Origin: Paragyromitra xinjiangensis
Lineage: Eukaryota; Ascomycota; Pezizomycetes; Pezizales; Discinaceae
Assembly: GCA_038503065.1 (NCBI GenBank)
Contig: JBCAMK010000018.1
Coordinates: forward strand, 930,001-994,000
Direction of reading: 5' to 3'
DNA length: 64,000 nt
Of the stretch, positions 29,464-39,899 are shown piece by piece (position 1 is the first letter of the stretch; each line of letters begins with the position of its first letter). Under the pieces are notes generated by a model. It did not search any database. It saw only the letters and a list, made by a program, of their open reading frames with translations, and was not told the DNA's origin. The position numbers and the translations under genes are program-made.

Positions 29464-32400
29464 ATTGTGCAACCAAACCCACACAAGATCTGCCTGATGC
29501 AACACAACTGCCGAAGAAACCAAAATGTTATGTTATCCCTCCTCAACTCAGCCTCAGAAACGGCTGATATAGTTATTATTCAAGAACCCTTTGTTATGCC
29601 CGATACTTCCCCTGACACACCACCAAACTCCTGGACATCAATATCTCATGGGTCATTCGCAAGAATGATTCCAAGCTGTATTAACCGCCCTCAAACCATG
29701 ACCTTTATATCAAAATCCAACCTCTCCCTGAAATATCAGCCAACGCCCGACATCATCAATAACGAAGATGTACAGGCCATAGAGCTGTCAACCCCCTCCA
29801 TTCCTTCCTTTACCCTCCTCAACATCTACAATGAACAACCTGCAGCATCACAATGATCTCCTGACAGCCACCCGCAATACACAGTTGAACGTGTACTTGT
29901 GGGACTAAAGCTACCAGAACGCTGTATCATGGCAGGAGACTTCAATGCCCACCATCCTCTCTGGGACTCACGAGTCCGTTCACCAAAACGACATGAAGCT
30001 CTTCTAGCTATACTAGAAGAATTCAACTACACCCTCATTAACGAGCCTGACATTTATACCTACAACTACCCAACAGGCACTGGCAGATCCGTTTTGGATC
30101 TTGCCTTCTCCTCCTCACCAATGACAGACTTGATTATGAACTGGGCAGTCATGGAAGACCTTGCAACAGGATCCGACCATGAAGTTGTTCAGTTTGAAAT
30201 TGCTTCCAACTCTTTGGAATGTGCCCCCCCACCATCAACGGAACAATTTAATTGGGCCAAGGCGGACTGGGACGGCTTCCAACAAACTTTCACCCTTTCC
30301 TCCATCACTACTAAAGACACCTGGGAGTTCCTACACTCCCACCCAACCCATTCAAACCTAGACGAGGCAGCTCAACACCTACGAGATTCAATCATAGCAG
30401 CTGCCAACATCCATGTACCCAAACGAAAACCATCGCCCTTCGCCAAACCTTGGTGGAATGAAGACATCAAAGAAGGACGCAGACATATGAAGACAGCCCT
30501 CATGGACTGGAGAACAGATCAGACTCCAGCCATGTGGCGAAGATTCAAAAACCTGCGAACATCCTACTTCAGACGAATCAGAACAGCAAAAAGTGAACAC
30601 TGGAATACATTCCTAGAAGAAGCTCACGGAAAAGATGTCTTCACAGCAATGAGGTACACCAAGCCTCGCAGATGTGAACGCACCCCCACCCTACACAATC
30701 CCACCACCCTCCAAGAGTCCAAAACCTTTGAAGAGAAAGCCAATCTCTTCCGAGCAACTCTATTCCCTCCCTACCTCAGTGGAACTTGATGAACCTGTTC
30801 CAGCAGGAAAACACAAGATCCCATGGAAAGACCTCACCAACGATGAGATTCGGAGAGCAATCATGACCTCAGCACCAAAGAAAGCCCCTGGACCTGATGG
30901 AATTGGCTTCCTATCCATTCAAAAAGCATACCAAGTCGACCCAACGCAGTTCAATTCCTTCTACAAAGCCACCATGAAAGCAGGATACCACCCAACCATA
31001 TGGCGCGAAGCTACAATTGCAATCATCAGAAAGGCCAATAAACCTGACTATACGATAGCAAAAGCCTACAGACCAGTATCACTCCTCAACTGCCTTGGCA
31101 AAGTCTCAGAAAAGATCATAGCAACCCGATTAGCATTTATGGCAGAAAGATATCACCTTCTCCATAGATGGCAAATTGGAGGTCGACCAAAAAGATCAGC
31201 TGTGGATGCTTGCATGCTTATCAGCACGCTTGCCGATGCAGCCAAAAAGAAAGGCCTAACACTCTCTGCACTTTGTATGGACGTGAAAGGTGCATATGAT
31301 TTTGTATTCAAACGACGACTGATCAAGACCATGATAGAACTGGACCTCCCACTTCCCATCTGCCGATGGGTGGACTCCTTCCTCAGCAATCGAACAGCCT
31401 GCATGGCATTCGACGGTGAAATTGAATCCATGGCACCCATTCAAACTGGCATCCCACAAGGATCCCCCACCTCCCCTATCCTCTTCCTCCTCTACCTGGC
31501 TCCGTTGTTCAACGAGCTAGAAGAAAAATATCCTGATTCCACCTGCCCCAGCTATGTTGATGATGTGGGCCTTCTGGTTACAGGAAAGTCTGAAGCAGAA
31601 AACTCTCGAACACTGGAAGCAATGGCACTCACCTCCTCCGAATGGGGTGAGAAAAATGCCTTGTACTTTGACAATCCAAAGACAGAACTCACTCACTTCC
31701 ACTCCAGACGAACAACTGACACCTCTGATGAAGCCAAAGTTACAATGCCTGATGGCAACGTGATTGAGGCTGCAGATGTCCAGTGATGGCTGGGTGTCTG
31801 GTTTGACCGCCAACTCACATTCAAGCATCATGTGAAGACCAAAGCTGCCTCCGCACTTCGAGCCTTCATGGCTATCTCCCGTCTCGCAAGCACAGAAAAA
31901 GGACTGAGTTACAAAGCACTCCGCCAACTCTACCAAACCTGTGTAGCCACCATCAGTGACTTCGGAGCTGAAGTATGGTGGAACAGGCAGATTGGACTCA
32001 GCAACACCATCCAGAAAGTCCAGAATCAAGCAATGCGCAAGATTGCTGGAGCCTTCAGAACCTCACCTGTCCATGCCCTGGAAGCAGAGACAGGACTCCT
32101 CCCTACCCCAATCAGATTGGACGAGTTGCAAAGGAAATATGCACTCCGAGTCCTTTCCCTACCCAACACCCATCCCATCACCTCCCTCTGCCCTGATTCC
32201 TGGCCTTCAACCCAGGAAAACGACAACCCAGATAGCTCCAACAACACACCATGGCACCAAACCACCACCTCCCCCAAATACGAAACAAGACTACATAGGA
32301 TACTGGCATCTACCAACAAATGGGTCCAGCCACAATCAGAGATTGAATGCGTAGACAATCTGGCATGTCCACCATGGCACCAAAACACCATAGACATCTA

Positions 32401-33293
32401 CATTGACCCTGCAGACAAAGACGCAGCAGCAGAAAACCATCGGAACCACACAGCTGGAGACAGTACTAGGACTGATCGCCTAGTATTCTACACTGATGGC
32501 TCCCTCCTGGAAGGCAAAACAGGAGCTGGAGTTGCTGGTTTCCGAAGAGGTCACGCTGTGGTCAACAAATCCTACCACCTTGGCAAAGAAAATGAAGTCT
32601 TCGACGCAGAACTTTATGGTATTGCAAAAGCCACTAAGCATGCAATCCTACAAGTACAGCGATCACCTCACCTGACAAACGATGTCTACATCTACTGTGA
32701 CAACCAAGCAGCAGTACAACGAATGACAACACCCCTCCCTATGCCAGGCCAACACCTGGTCATTGAAGCCCGCAACAACTTGCTTCAACTCGAAAACAGT
32801 GGCATCAAAACCCATGTTTATTGGGTACCAGGACATGTCAACGTTGCCGGCAACGAGCTAGCTGATAAGCTCGCCAAGATAGGAGCCCAAGGAACCAGGA
32901 TGGAATCAGATGTCCTCACCTCCATCACATACCTCAAGAGAAACATCAAGGAACACTCCCTGACGACATGGAAAGCCAAATGGAAGCAGGCAAAGAAAGG
33001 CCGCAGCTACTACGGACAACCAGCACTGAAACCAAGTGCCCCGCTGAGGGGAAACATCCCCAGAAGAACAGCCTCCACCATCACTCAAATGAGAACCGGA
33101 CATGGATACACCAAATCCTACCTTGCCAGAATCCCTACCAACAACATTGAAGACACTAAATGCAAATGTGGCTTCGATAACCAAACACCACAACACCTAC
33201 TGCTAGAGTGTGGCCAGGAACCACTTCCTACCCATCGCAAAGCACTCAAAGCAGCCCTTAAACCAATGCCACTCACATGGAGAACTGCGATGC
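29460..33293 (+). pseudogene. LINE II copy B ORF2, multiply broken
   Basis: Same domain order as copy A ORF2. Lesions: an in-frame TGA near 29854 where copy A has CGA; a small deletion near 30770 inside the CCTCCC run, shifting the frame; and a TGA near 31784 where copy A reads CGT, directly after the EAADVQ block. It keeps YVDD (about 31556), YTDGS (about 32490) and the RNase H DNQAAV. It is cut by gypsy-2 at 33293 and its last 58 codons are at 42265-42438. Not functional. Confidence 0.9.
33289..33293. repeat. TSD of gypsy-2, left
   Basis: GATGC, matched at 42264-42268 on the other side. If the last G is counted as LTR the duplication is ATGC (4 bp). Confidence 0.8.
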
Positions 33294-33703
33294 TCTCAGG
33301 GAGCGAGGTTTCGTCAAGCCCTTTGGTATCCCCAAAGGTGAGCAGTGCTACTTGAAAGAGACTTCGCTACAATGATAATACAATGTTTTCCACAGGCCTC
33401 ACGTGAGGTAAGAATCGAGGTGATTCTGGAGTGCGACAGCGACAGCGACAATGATGTTTCTGAGGTAGAAACAGAGATGGTATTTTTATAACAGTACGGT
33501 AGAAGTAAAGTAAGAAACGTTGCTTAAGGAAAGAAAGAAAAGAACAGTCACAACCACGGAAATCCATCGCTTATATACCCAATCTTCCCCTTTCCATGAC
33601 TCATCCATTCGAAGCAACCCAACCGAATCACAAAGAAACACAACGAAATAATACAATGACTAATCCTTAACACCGCACATGTACTTGACCCTATCCATGA
33701 AAG
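33294..33703 (-). repeat. Gypsy-2 3' LTR (410 bp)
   Basis: Uninterrupted LTR, used as reference for the broken one. It holds GGGTATATAA on the element strand (33571-33580) and, about 46 bp further, AAGCAACGT (33517-33525). A diverged solo LTR of the same family lies at 52370-57955. Confidence 0.94.
33571..33580 (-). promoter_or_regulatory. TATA box of gypsy-2 LTR
   Basis: Element-strand GGGTATATAA. Conserved in the right LTR (about 42131-42140) and in the solo LTR (about 57790-57800). It would place transcription starts at or near the AAGCAACG motif (inference). Confidence 0.65.
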
Positions 33704-33720
33704 TAACCCCCTCCTTCAAG
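33704..33720 (-). promoter_or_regulatory. Gypsy-2 polypurine tract
   Basis: Element-strand GAAGGAGGGGGTTA ends at the 3' LTR boundary. Confidence 0.75.
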
Positions 33721-33737
33721 CGTGAGCTCCTGCGAAC

Positions 33738-36700
33738 CTAAGGTACCATATCATTAAGTTTATCGGGATACCGTTGGTGAAAAATCTCCACGGCCTGTGT
33801 TTCTTGATGATCCTTTGCCGACTCCCAGGTAGGTTGAGCATAGCCCGTCCATTTGACCAAGTATTCCAGGTTTCCATATTGTATCCTCGAATCCAGGATT
33901 TCATCAATATAGTATTCCTCATGATCGTTGACTTGTACCGGAGGTGGTGGTGGAATTATCTGTCCCGGCAAGGGGTCTGTCGCGGTTGGCTTTATCAAGG
34001 ATACGTGAAAGACGGAGTGGTATTTGACTGAGGAAGGGAGGTCAATCTCATAAGCATAGGGTGACACGACTCTTTTAACCGGGTAGGGGCCCATCCATTT
34101 CCAATCCAATTTCTTTGAAGCCCGGGAGGTGCGTATGTTTTTGGTAGATACAAAAACTTGATCTCCGACTCGATAGGCTGGGGCTGGGGTTCGATGCCTG
34201 TTGGTGCTTATTTCATAAACATCTTGGGCCGTCCGGATCTGTGTTCGTAGGAAGTTTCGAAGTTCTTCCATGCGCTGGGCGAAGTCCTTGGCGTCGCGGG
34301 CTTGTGGATCCCGGGATGTTGGCATTATCAAGGTGTTAAAGCGAGGGTGGTAACCGTAATTGGCAAAGAAAGGTGTCACCTTTGTACTTGCCGATTCTTG
34401 ATTGTTTGCCGCGAACTCCGCGATTGGTAACCACTTAACCCAGTCTTCTTGCTGATAAGACACGTAGCACCGGAGATACTGTTCCATTACTGCATTGAGT
34501 CTCTCGGTTTGTCCGTCCGTTTCTGGGTGGAAGGAGGTTGACATCCTGGCCTTAATTTGTAGCCGTTGGCATAACTCTTTCCAGAACTTGGCAGTGAACT
34601 GTGTACCACGGTCGGAAGTGATATGGGAAGGTAAGCCATGGATTTTCCAGACATTCAGGAGGTACAAATCAGCCACTTGTCGAGCATTCACAGTGGTGTT
34701 GCAAGGGATTAGGTGTCTCATTTTCGACAATCGATCAACAATAACCATTATCGCATCAAAGCCTTCCGATTCCGGTAACCCTGTCACAAAATCCATTGAT
34801 AACTCTTCCCAAGGTCTATTCGGAATAGGTAGGGGGCGTAAAACTCCTTGCGTGCCTTGCGTTGTTGGCTTTGCTCGTTGACAAACGTGGCAATTCCTGA
34901 TGTAGCGGCCGATATATTCCCTCATCTTTGGCCAATAGAAATCCCTGGATACCAGCTCGAAAGTTTTTTCTCGTCCTGAGTGCCCTGCTGCCGGTGTATC
35001 GTGATATTGCTTCAGGATTTCAAGGCGTAATGGATCGAAATCGGGGACGAAGAAACGTTGGCGGTACTTGAGGAGTCCGTTACTGTTAGTGCATTCGGCC
35101 AGTGAAATTTCCTTTGATTGTCTATCTCCTTTTTCTAATGCTGTAAGGATTTTCTCCAGAAATGGGTCAGCTTTATATCCTTCTTTGAATAATAAAAATA
35201 AGGTGGCGTCCATTTCAGCGGGTTCGTTTGATAAAGAGCCCGCCAACAAACTTAACTTAGGATCCAGATTTTCCTTTTTTAATACCACTTGACTCTGGTG
35301 TGCGAATCTTTCATCCCCTTCTTCAGGGAGGTCTCCTGATCTCCTTGTTAATGCGTCCGGTTTTCCCCCTTGTTTTCCTGGTCGATAGGTAATAACGAAA
35401 TTAAAACGTGAAAGGTACTCAGCCCATCTTGCTTGTCGACGATTTAATTGTTTAGTGGTCATGAAGTATTCCAAATTCTTATGGTCGGAAATAACTGAGA
35501 TGGGATGTGCTGCCCCTTCCAATTCCGGTCTCCATTCCTCGAATGTGCGAATAATGGCTAGTAGTTCCTTGTCGTATATTTCATAGTTGCATTCTGCGGG
35601 GGAATGTTTCTTTGAAAAGAAGGCTACCGGGTGTAAAACTCCATTATCGTCATATTGAGATAAAATACCAACTGATACATAATCAGAAGCGTCGGTTTCC
35701 ACAAAGATTTTCTTATCGGGATCGAAGTGCATGAGGATTGGGGCGGTAGTGAAAGCAAGTTTTAATGCATCAAAAGCTTGCTGTGCCTTGGGGGACCATT
35801 CGAACGGAGTATCCTTTTTTGTTAATGCCGAAAGGGGGGAGGAAAGTCGTGAAAATCCGAATATAAATCGTCGATAAAAATTCGCAAATCCCAAGAAAGC
35901 CTGGACATCTTTAACCGATCTTGGTACACCCCATTCTCTTACGGCCTTTAGCTTTTCCTCATCCATGCTGATGCCATCTGGGGAGAGGATCAATCCCAAA
36001 TATTTCGTTGATTGGGTATGAAATTCACATTTCTCAGGTTTGAGGAGGATTCCTTGCTGTTTCAGAGCTTGAAGTACCTTATTAACGTGTTCCTTATGCT
36101 CCTCCAGGTTATCACTGTAAATTAAGATATCATCGAGGTAGGCAGTACAGAAAATATCCAGGTATTCAGTGAGGCAGTCGTTAACGAAGCGTTGGAAGGT
36201 GCCAGGTGCATTGGTGAGTCCAAAGGGCATAACTTTGTACTCGTAGAGGCCATAACGGGTACGGAAGGCCGTTTTCCACTCTTCCCCTTCTCCCATTCGT
36301 ATTTGATTGTAACCCATGCGAAGGTCCAACTTGGTATACCATTTAGCTTTGGCCAGGCGGTCCAGGGTTTCGCGGATGAGGGGGGAAGTATAGCGATCTT
36401 TAATGGTGATACTGTTTAATCCATGGTAATCCACGCACAAACGGAGGGATCCATCAGCTTTCTTCACAAAGAGAACCGGGGCTCCGGCTGGTGACGAGCT
36501 GGCTTGAATAAACCCTTTTCCAAGGTTATCTTCAATATACTCTTTTAATACCAAGAGTTCTTCTCTTGACATCCCATAGAGAGGCCCGAAGGGTGGTTCT
36601 TTTCCGGCGAGAAGGGGTATCTTGTGATCATAAGAACGGCGTGGGGGGAGTCCATTGACTTTGGATTCATCAAACATGTCCAGGAACTCATGGTATTCCC

Positions 36701-37400
36701 GGGGGATCCGTTGTTTCCATTCTCCCTTTGTGGCTTGTTTGTCTAAGATTTTATTGATTTCACGCAGGGAAATGGCGTAAATCTGGGATGTCCGTTTCTT
36801 AGCTAGCCGGCTAAAAGCTGCAGCTCCGATGAAATGGATTTTAAGTTCTTTTGGGAGTTGAATGCCGTGAGTTGTGACCGGAATTTTGGTGGGGGCGCAA
36901 TGAGTGCGGCAGTGTTCGGATCCAAAAGTAACTTTATTGGCTGCGAATTGTAGGGAAACGTCATGATGCTTCATCCAAGGGATTCCTAGGACCAGCGGAT
37001 AGTGACCAAGTTGTGTCACAAAGAAGGGGGCTTTTTCCTGATGATCTTGAATAGAAAGCCCGCAATGTACAAGATGAGTGATGGCGCCCGAAGAAATGGG
37101 CCTGCCATCAATAACCTCGAGTTGGCGAGGAACTTTGAGAGGGATAAGGGGGAAATTATGGTGACGCGCAAATTCTTCATCCATGAATGCAAATCCCGAG
37201 GCTCCAGTGTCCAATAGTGCGTGAGTTTGTATGGTTTTATTGTTACTTGAAAGATTACAAGAGATAACAAAATGTTCCCCATCCAATTTATCCTCCACGC
37301 ACACATCAGATACCGAAAATCCCGAAATAGAAAAAACAGACAGAGAAGAAGAAGAAAAAGAAACCAGAGCAGGGTCACATAGCGACTCTGGTTTTACAAG
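33738..37400 (-). CDS. Gypsy-2 pol: protease, reverse transcriptase, RNase H, integrase, chromodomain
   Basis: About 1220 aa, without a lesion, expressed as a gag-pol fusion through the frameshift site at 37400-37406. The first in-frame GTG is at 37304, but the frame is open upstream into gag, so no separate start is needed. Domains: protease (LLDTGASGFAFMDEEF); reverse transcriptase (LRLCVDYHGLNSITIKD, TKLDLRMGYNQIR, MPFGLTNAPGTFQRF, catalytic YLDDILIYS); RNase H (FVETDASDYVSVGILSQ); integrase (HSGREKTF, CHVCQRAK; MDFVTGLP, TSDRGTQFTAKFW, PETDGQTERLNAV); a GPY-like module (MGPYPVKRVV); and a chromodomain (YYIDEILDSR, YLVKWTGYAQPTWE). Confidence 0.94.
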   Translation of the reverse strand, partial: LVKPESLCDPALVSFSSSSLSVFSISGFSVSDVCVEDKLDGEHFVISCNLSSNNKTIQTHALLDTGASGFAFMDEEFARHHNFPLIPLKVPRQLEVIDGRPISSGAITHLVHCGLSIQDHQEKAPFFVTQLGHYPLVLGIPWMKHHDVSLQFAANKVTFGSEHCRTHCAPTKIPVTTHGIQLPKELKIHFIGAAAFSRLAKKRTSQIYAISLREINKILDKQATKGEWKQRIPREYHEFLDMFDESKVNGLPPRRSYDHKIPLLAGKEPPFGPLYGMSREELLVLKEYIEDNLGKGFIQASSSPAGAPVLFVKKADGSLRLCVDYHGLNSITIKDRYTSPLIRETLDRLAKAKWYTKLDLRMGYNQIRMGEGEEWKTAFRTRYGLYEYKVMPFGLTNAPGTFQRFVNDCLTEYLDIFCTAYLDDILIYSDNLEEHKEHVNKVLQALKQQGILLKPEKCEFHTQSTKYLGLILSPDGISMDEEKLKAVREWGVPRSVKDVQAFLGFANFYRRFIFGFSRLSSPLSALTKKDTPFEWSPKAQQAFDALKLAFTTAPILMHFDPDKKIFVETDASDYVSVGILSQYDDNGVLHPVAFFSKKHSPAECNYEIYDKELLAIIRTFEEWRPELEGAAHPISVISDHKNLEYFMTTKQLNRRQARWAEYLSRFNFVITYRPGKQGGKPDALTRRSGDLPEEGDERFAHQSQVVLKKENLDPKLSLLAGSLSNEPAEMDATLFLLFKEGYKADPFLEKILTALEKGDRQSKEISLAECTNSNGLLKYRQRFFVPDFDPLRLEILKQYHDTPAAGHSGREKTFELVSRDFYWPKMREYIGRYIRNCHVCQRAKPTTQGTQGVLRPLPIPNRPWEELSMDFVTGLPESEGFDAIMVIVDRLSKMRHLIPCNTTVNARQVADLYLLNVWKIHGLPSHITSDRGTQFTAKFWKELCQRLQIKARMSTSFHPETDGQTERLNAVMEQYLRCYVSYQQEDWVKWLPIAEFAANNQESASTKVTPFFANYGYHPRFNTLIMPTSRDPQARDAKDFAQRMEELRNFLRTQIRTAQDVYEISTNRHRTPAPAYRVGDQVFVSTKNIRTSRASKKLDWKWMGPYPVKRVVSPYAYEIDLPSSVKYHSVFHVSLIKPTATDPLPGQIIPPPPPVQVNDHEEYYIDEILDSRIQYGNLEYLVKWTGYAQPTWESAKDHQETQAVEIFHQRYPDKLNDMVP

Positions 37401-38683
37401 TTTAAAGACTGGGAAATATCTGCAGCCGTGAAAGAAGGTAATGGATCAACAGATCCCGACGAGAAAGATGCTGCGGGAGCCGTATTAACCAGGGCTCCCC
37501 TCATTGCAGGTTTTTTTGGCGCCGAAGGGCAGTTGGCGTAGGAGTGGTTTTCACCCGCGCAAAACATACATTTGCCAGTGGACCGACGCCACTGTTTTTC
37601 GAGATCCGAAAGCTTTTTTCGCCCGTTAATCATGGTGAACCGTTGGTCTGGTGCAGGGCGATCCATATTGCTGGTTCTTCCAAAGGAAAGGTCCATGGGG
37701 GCCAGTCCTCCCGGGGTGTGGGAAGGATGGGGGGTAAAGGAGGCAGGAGCAGGGGCGACAAATTGTCCCATGTTGTTTCGGTTGGTATTTTTCTTCTCCT
37801 CCTTGCGGGCCCTGATACGATTATCTAACCGAAGGAGGAGCGAAGTGAAGGTGTTGAAGGTGGTAGGAGGATCTACTATAACAACCATTGCTTCCTTTAA
37901 TTCTTCCGAGATCCCATATTCCAAGGCGTCCATTTTCGCGGTTTCCCCATACTGAAGGCGTCCCATGATGCGTTGGAAATCTGCTAGGTAGGCGGAGAAC
38001 TCCCTCTTTCCTTGTTTCAGTTGGTGGAGTTCCCTCCTCGCTGTTCCGGTTGGGTCGGGGTTGCCAAAGGCGGTTTCCAGGGCAGTAATGAGTTCGGCGG
38101 CGTTGGTCCAAGTGGTTGTCCCATTAGGGAGGACAGTATGACGGACTTGTTCAAGAGCAGCCCCTTCCAAACGATTGATGGTATAGAGAATCTTATTATT
38201 CTCATTGGTGAAGTGGTCGTTGTTGACCGATAGCTTGGAACGGAGCTGGAGAACGAAGCCGGGGAGTTTATCGCGAGACCCATCGAACTTCTCTGGGTCG
38301 GGCATTTTTTCTGACCGGTGTTGACTTACCAATGGAGGGGGTGGAGGTGGTGCTGGGGAGTGGGGACGTGATTCTCTTTGTGCTCCCAAGCGAGCTTGAT
38401 CCCTTTCCCTTCGTAAGCGGTCAGTGGTTTGGTTGGCTTGTTGGAGGGTTGCATTGGCATTGGTGAGCTGTATTTGGGTCGTGCCCAGGGTTTGTTCTGC
38501 GTGTTCACGGGCTTCGTCGCTTGCTTCAATCTGTAATTCAAGCCTATGGATGTAGGCGCGGGTATCTTGGTAAAGCCTAGCGATATCCGTGCCAGCCAGT
38601 TCGGCGAAACGGTCTTGGGTTGGGAAATCCCAAGTTGCGGATGTTTGGGCATCGGAGGGCGCGGGGTTAGGTACTGCCGACAT
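37394..38683 (-). CDS. Gypsy-2 gag (429 aa)
   Basis: ATG at 38681-38683. An N-terminal coiled-coil-like region (about residues 30-110), the retrotransposon gag/capsid domain (EKFDGSRDKLPGFVLQLR, TWTNAAELITALETAFG, QGKREFSAYLADFQRI), a Pro-rich linker, and one classical nucleocapsid knuckle CMFCAGENHSYANC (C-X2-C-X4-H-X4-C). Ends SQSLNL with TAA at 37394-37396, right behind the slippery heptamer. Confidence 0.93.
   Translation of the reverse strand: MSAVPNPAPSDAQTSATWDFPTQDRFAELAGTDIARLYQDTRAYIHRLELQIEASDEAREHAEQTLGTTQIQLTNANATLQQANQTTDRLRRERDQARLGAQRESRPHSPAPPPPPPLVSQHRSEKMPDPEKFDGSRDKLPGFVLQLRSKLSVNNDHFTNENNKILYTINRLEGAALEQVRHTVLPNGTTTWTNAAELITALETAFGNPDPTGTARRELHQLKQGKREFSAYLADFQRIMGRLQYGETAKMDALEYGISEELKEAMVVIVDPPTTFNTFTSLLLRLDNRIRARKEEKKNTNRNNMGQFVAPAPASFTPHPSHTPGGLAPMDLSFGRTSNMDRPAPDQRFTMINGRKKLSDLEKQWRRSTGKCMFCAGENHSYANCPSAPKKPAMRGALVNTAPAASFSSGSVDPLPSFTAADISQSLNL
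37400..37406 (-). promoter_or_regulatory. -1 ribosomal frameshift site TTTAAAC
   Basis: Gag codons TCT TTA AAC TTG TAA contain T TTA AAC, an X XXY YYZ heptamer in the right phase. A -1 slip enters the pol frame at codon CTT and bypasses the gag stop two codons on. A downstream pairing element was not analysed. Confidence 0.85.
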
Positions 38684-38905
38684 GGTAAAGATATTTCCTT
38701 AGGTGATTTTGGAAATGGTGGAGTGTGTTGAGTTGGTCCTTAGGTATTTGTGGTCCAACCAGTCGGGTACAACTAGCGTTGGTTCAGGGGTTCTTCGGGC
38801 AGTTGTGCAAGGGAAAAGGTGAAGGATGGATTGGTAAATCCGCGATGCAATGCCCATAGAGTGTGTGTTCTTATGGTGAGGGGTGTGGATGAGGAAGCAA
38901 CGTAA
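38684..38905 (-). other. Gypsy-2 untranslated leader
   Basis: 222 bp between the 5' LTR and the gag ATG. No ORF. Contains the primer site next to the LTR. Confidence 0.7.
38895..38905 (-). promoter_or_regulatory. Gypsy-2 primer site, possibly self-primed
   Basis: The element strand after the 5' LTR reads TTACGTTGCTTCC, with no TGG start for a tRNA CCA end. ACGTTGCTT (38895-38903) is perfectly complementary to AAGCAACGT in the LTR (33517-33525), downstream of the TATA box. Self-priming of this kind is known for the Tf1 group. Confidence 0.55.
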
Positions 38906-39108
38906 TCTCAGGGAGCGAGGTTTCGTCAAGCCCTTTGGTATCCCCAAAGGTGAGCAGTGCTACTTGAAAGAGACTTCGCTACAATGATAATACAATGTTT
39001 TCCACAGGCCTCACGTGAGGTAAGAATCGAGGTGATTCTGGAGTGCGACAGCGACAGCGACAATGATGTTTCTGAGGTAGAAACAGAGATGGTATTTTTA
39101 TAACAGTA
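38906..39108 (-). repeat. Gypsy-2 5' LTR, first piece
   Basis: 203 bp identical to 33294-33496. Further LTR pieces are 39877-39899 and 42073-42264 after two insertions. The last piece differs from the 3' LTR at two bases. Confidence 0.93.
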
Positions 39109-39876
39109 CTCGCATTTTCAGAAAGAGGTCGGCATCTTGGCGAAACGCGCCAAAAATCGCGGTTTTTGACAGGGTTTGACAACACATAGAAAATTTCGCT
39201 AATTCATTGTAAGTTTGAGAATTCAGGGTATGATAAACAAAGACTTATTTATTACTCTGACAAATTATTGAACTCGGGGTTAGTATCTGGAAGGTTGGAC
39301 ACTCAATACCCTGGGGGGTCAAAAGTCAAAATTAGACCCCCCAACGAAAATAGGAACCAGCCCCCCGATGCCCGATATTTTTTATCCATATCCTTATATG
39401 TTATAGAAGCAATCGCCTATACTAGGCTGATTTAATTTGAACCAGCCCGCATGAATTGTTGTTGTGATATTTCTGTTAGTAGCTATTGGGTGGGTAATTC
39501 AAAAAAGTGTTCCCCTTTAATACAGGCATAACTTTATCTAGCATTGATAGAAAAAATTTAAAAAATAACAGATATACGCCCCATAGGCTTTTATATACTC
39601 CATATGATAGGATGACCAGGAGTGTTTCTCCTGGGCAAATAATTGTCACAGTTTTAAAAGGGTTGTAAAGTCACTATCTCTGGACCTGATTGACAAAAAC
39701 AAAGGCTATATTCACTATTGTAATATGAGTTTTTATTTAAAGCATCTAGAGACCTCTAACTACCTGCCACTAAATTTTCTTGTCAAATTAATTAGTGGTG
39801 GTTGTGAAATCTTAGTATATGTCTTAGCCGCCGTGGTTGCTATCGGGGGGTGCCGATCTCTTTTTAAAAATGCGAG
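39109..39876. mobile_element. 768-bp inverted-repeat DNA element, Tc1/mariner-like, non-coding
   Basis: Inserted in the gypsy-2 5' LTR with the TA at 39107-39108 duplicated at 39877-39878; the other LTR has a single copy. Both ends start CTCGCATTTT and go on with YARAAAGAGRTCGGCA, giving an imperfect ~26-bp terminal inverted repeat with three mismatches. The interior is AT-rich and has no ORF of note, so it is a MITE-like non-autonomous element. TA duplication is typical of Tc1/mariner/pogo. GTAC (4 bp) would be the alternative reading. Confidence 0.82.
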
Positions 39877-39899
39877 TACGGTAGAAGTAAAGTAAGAAA

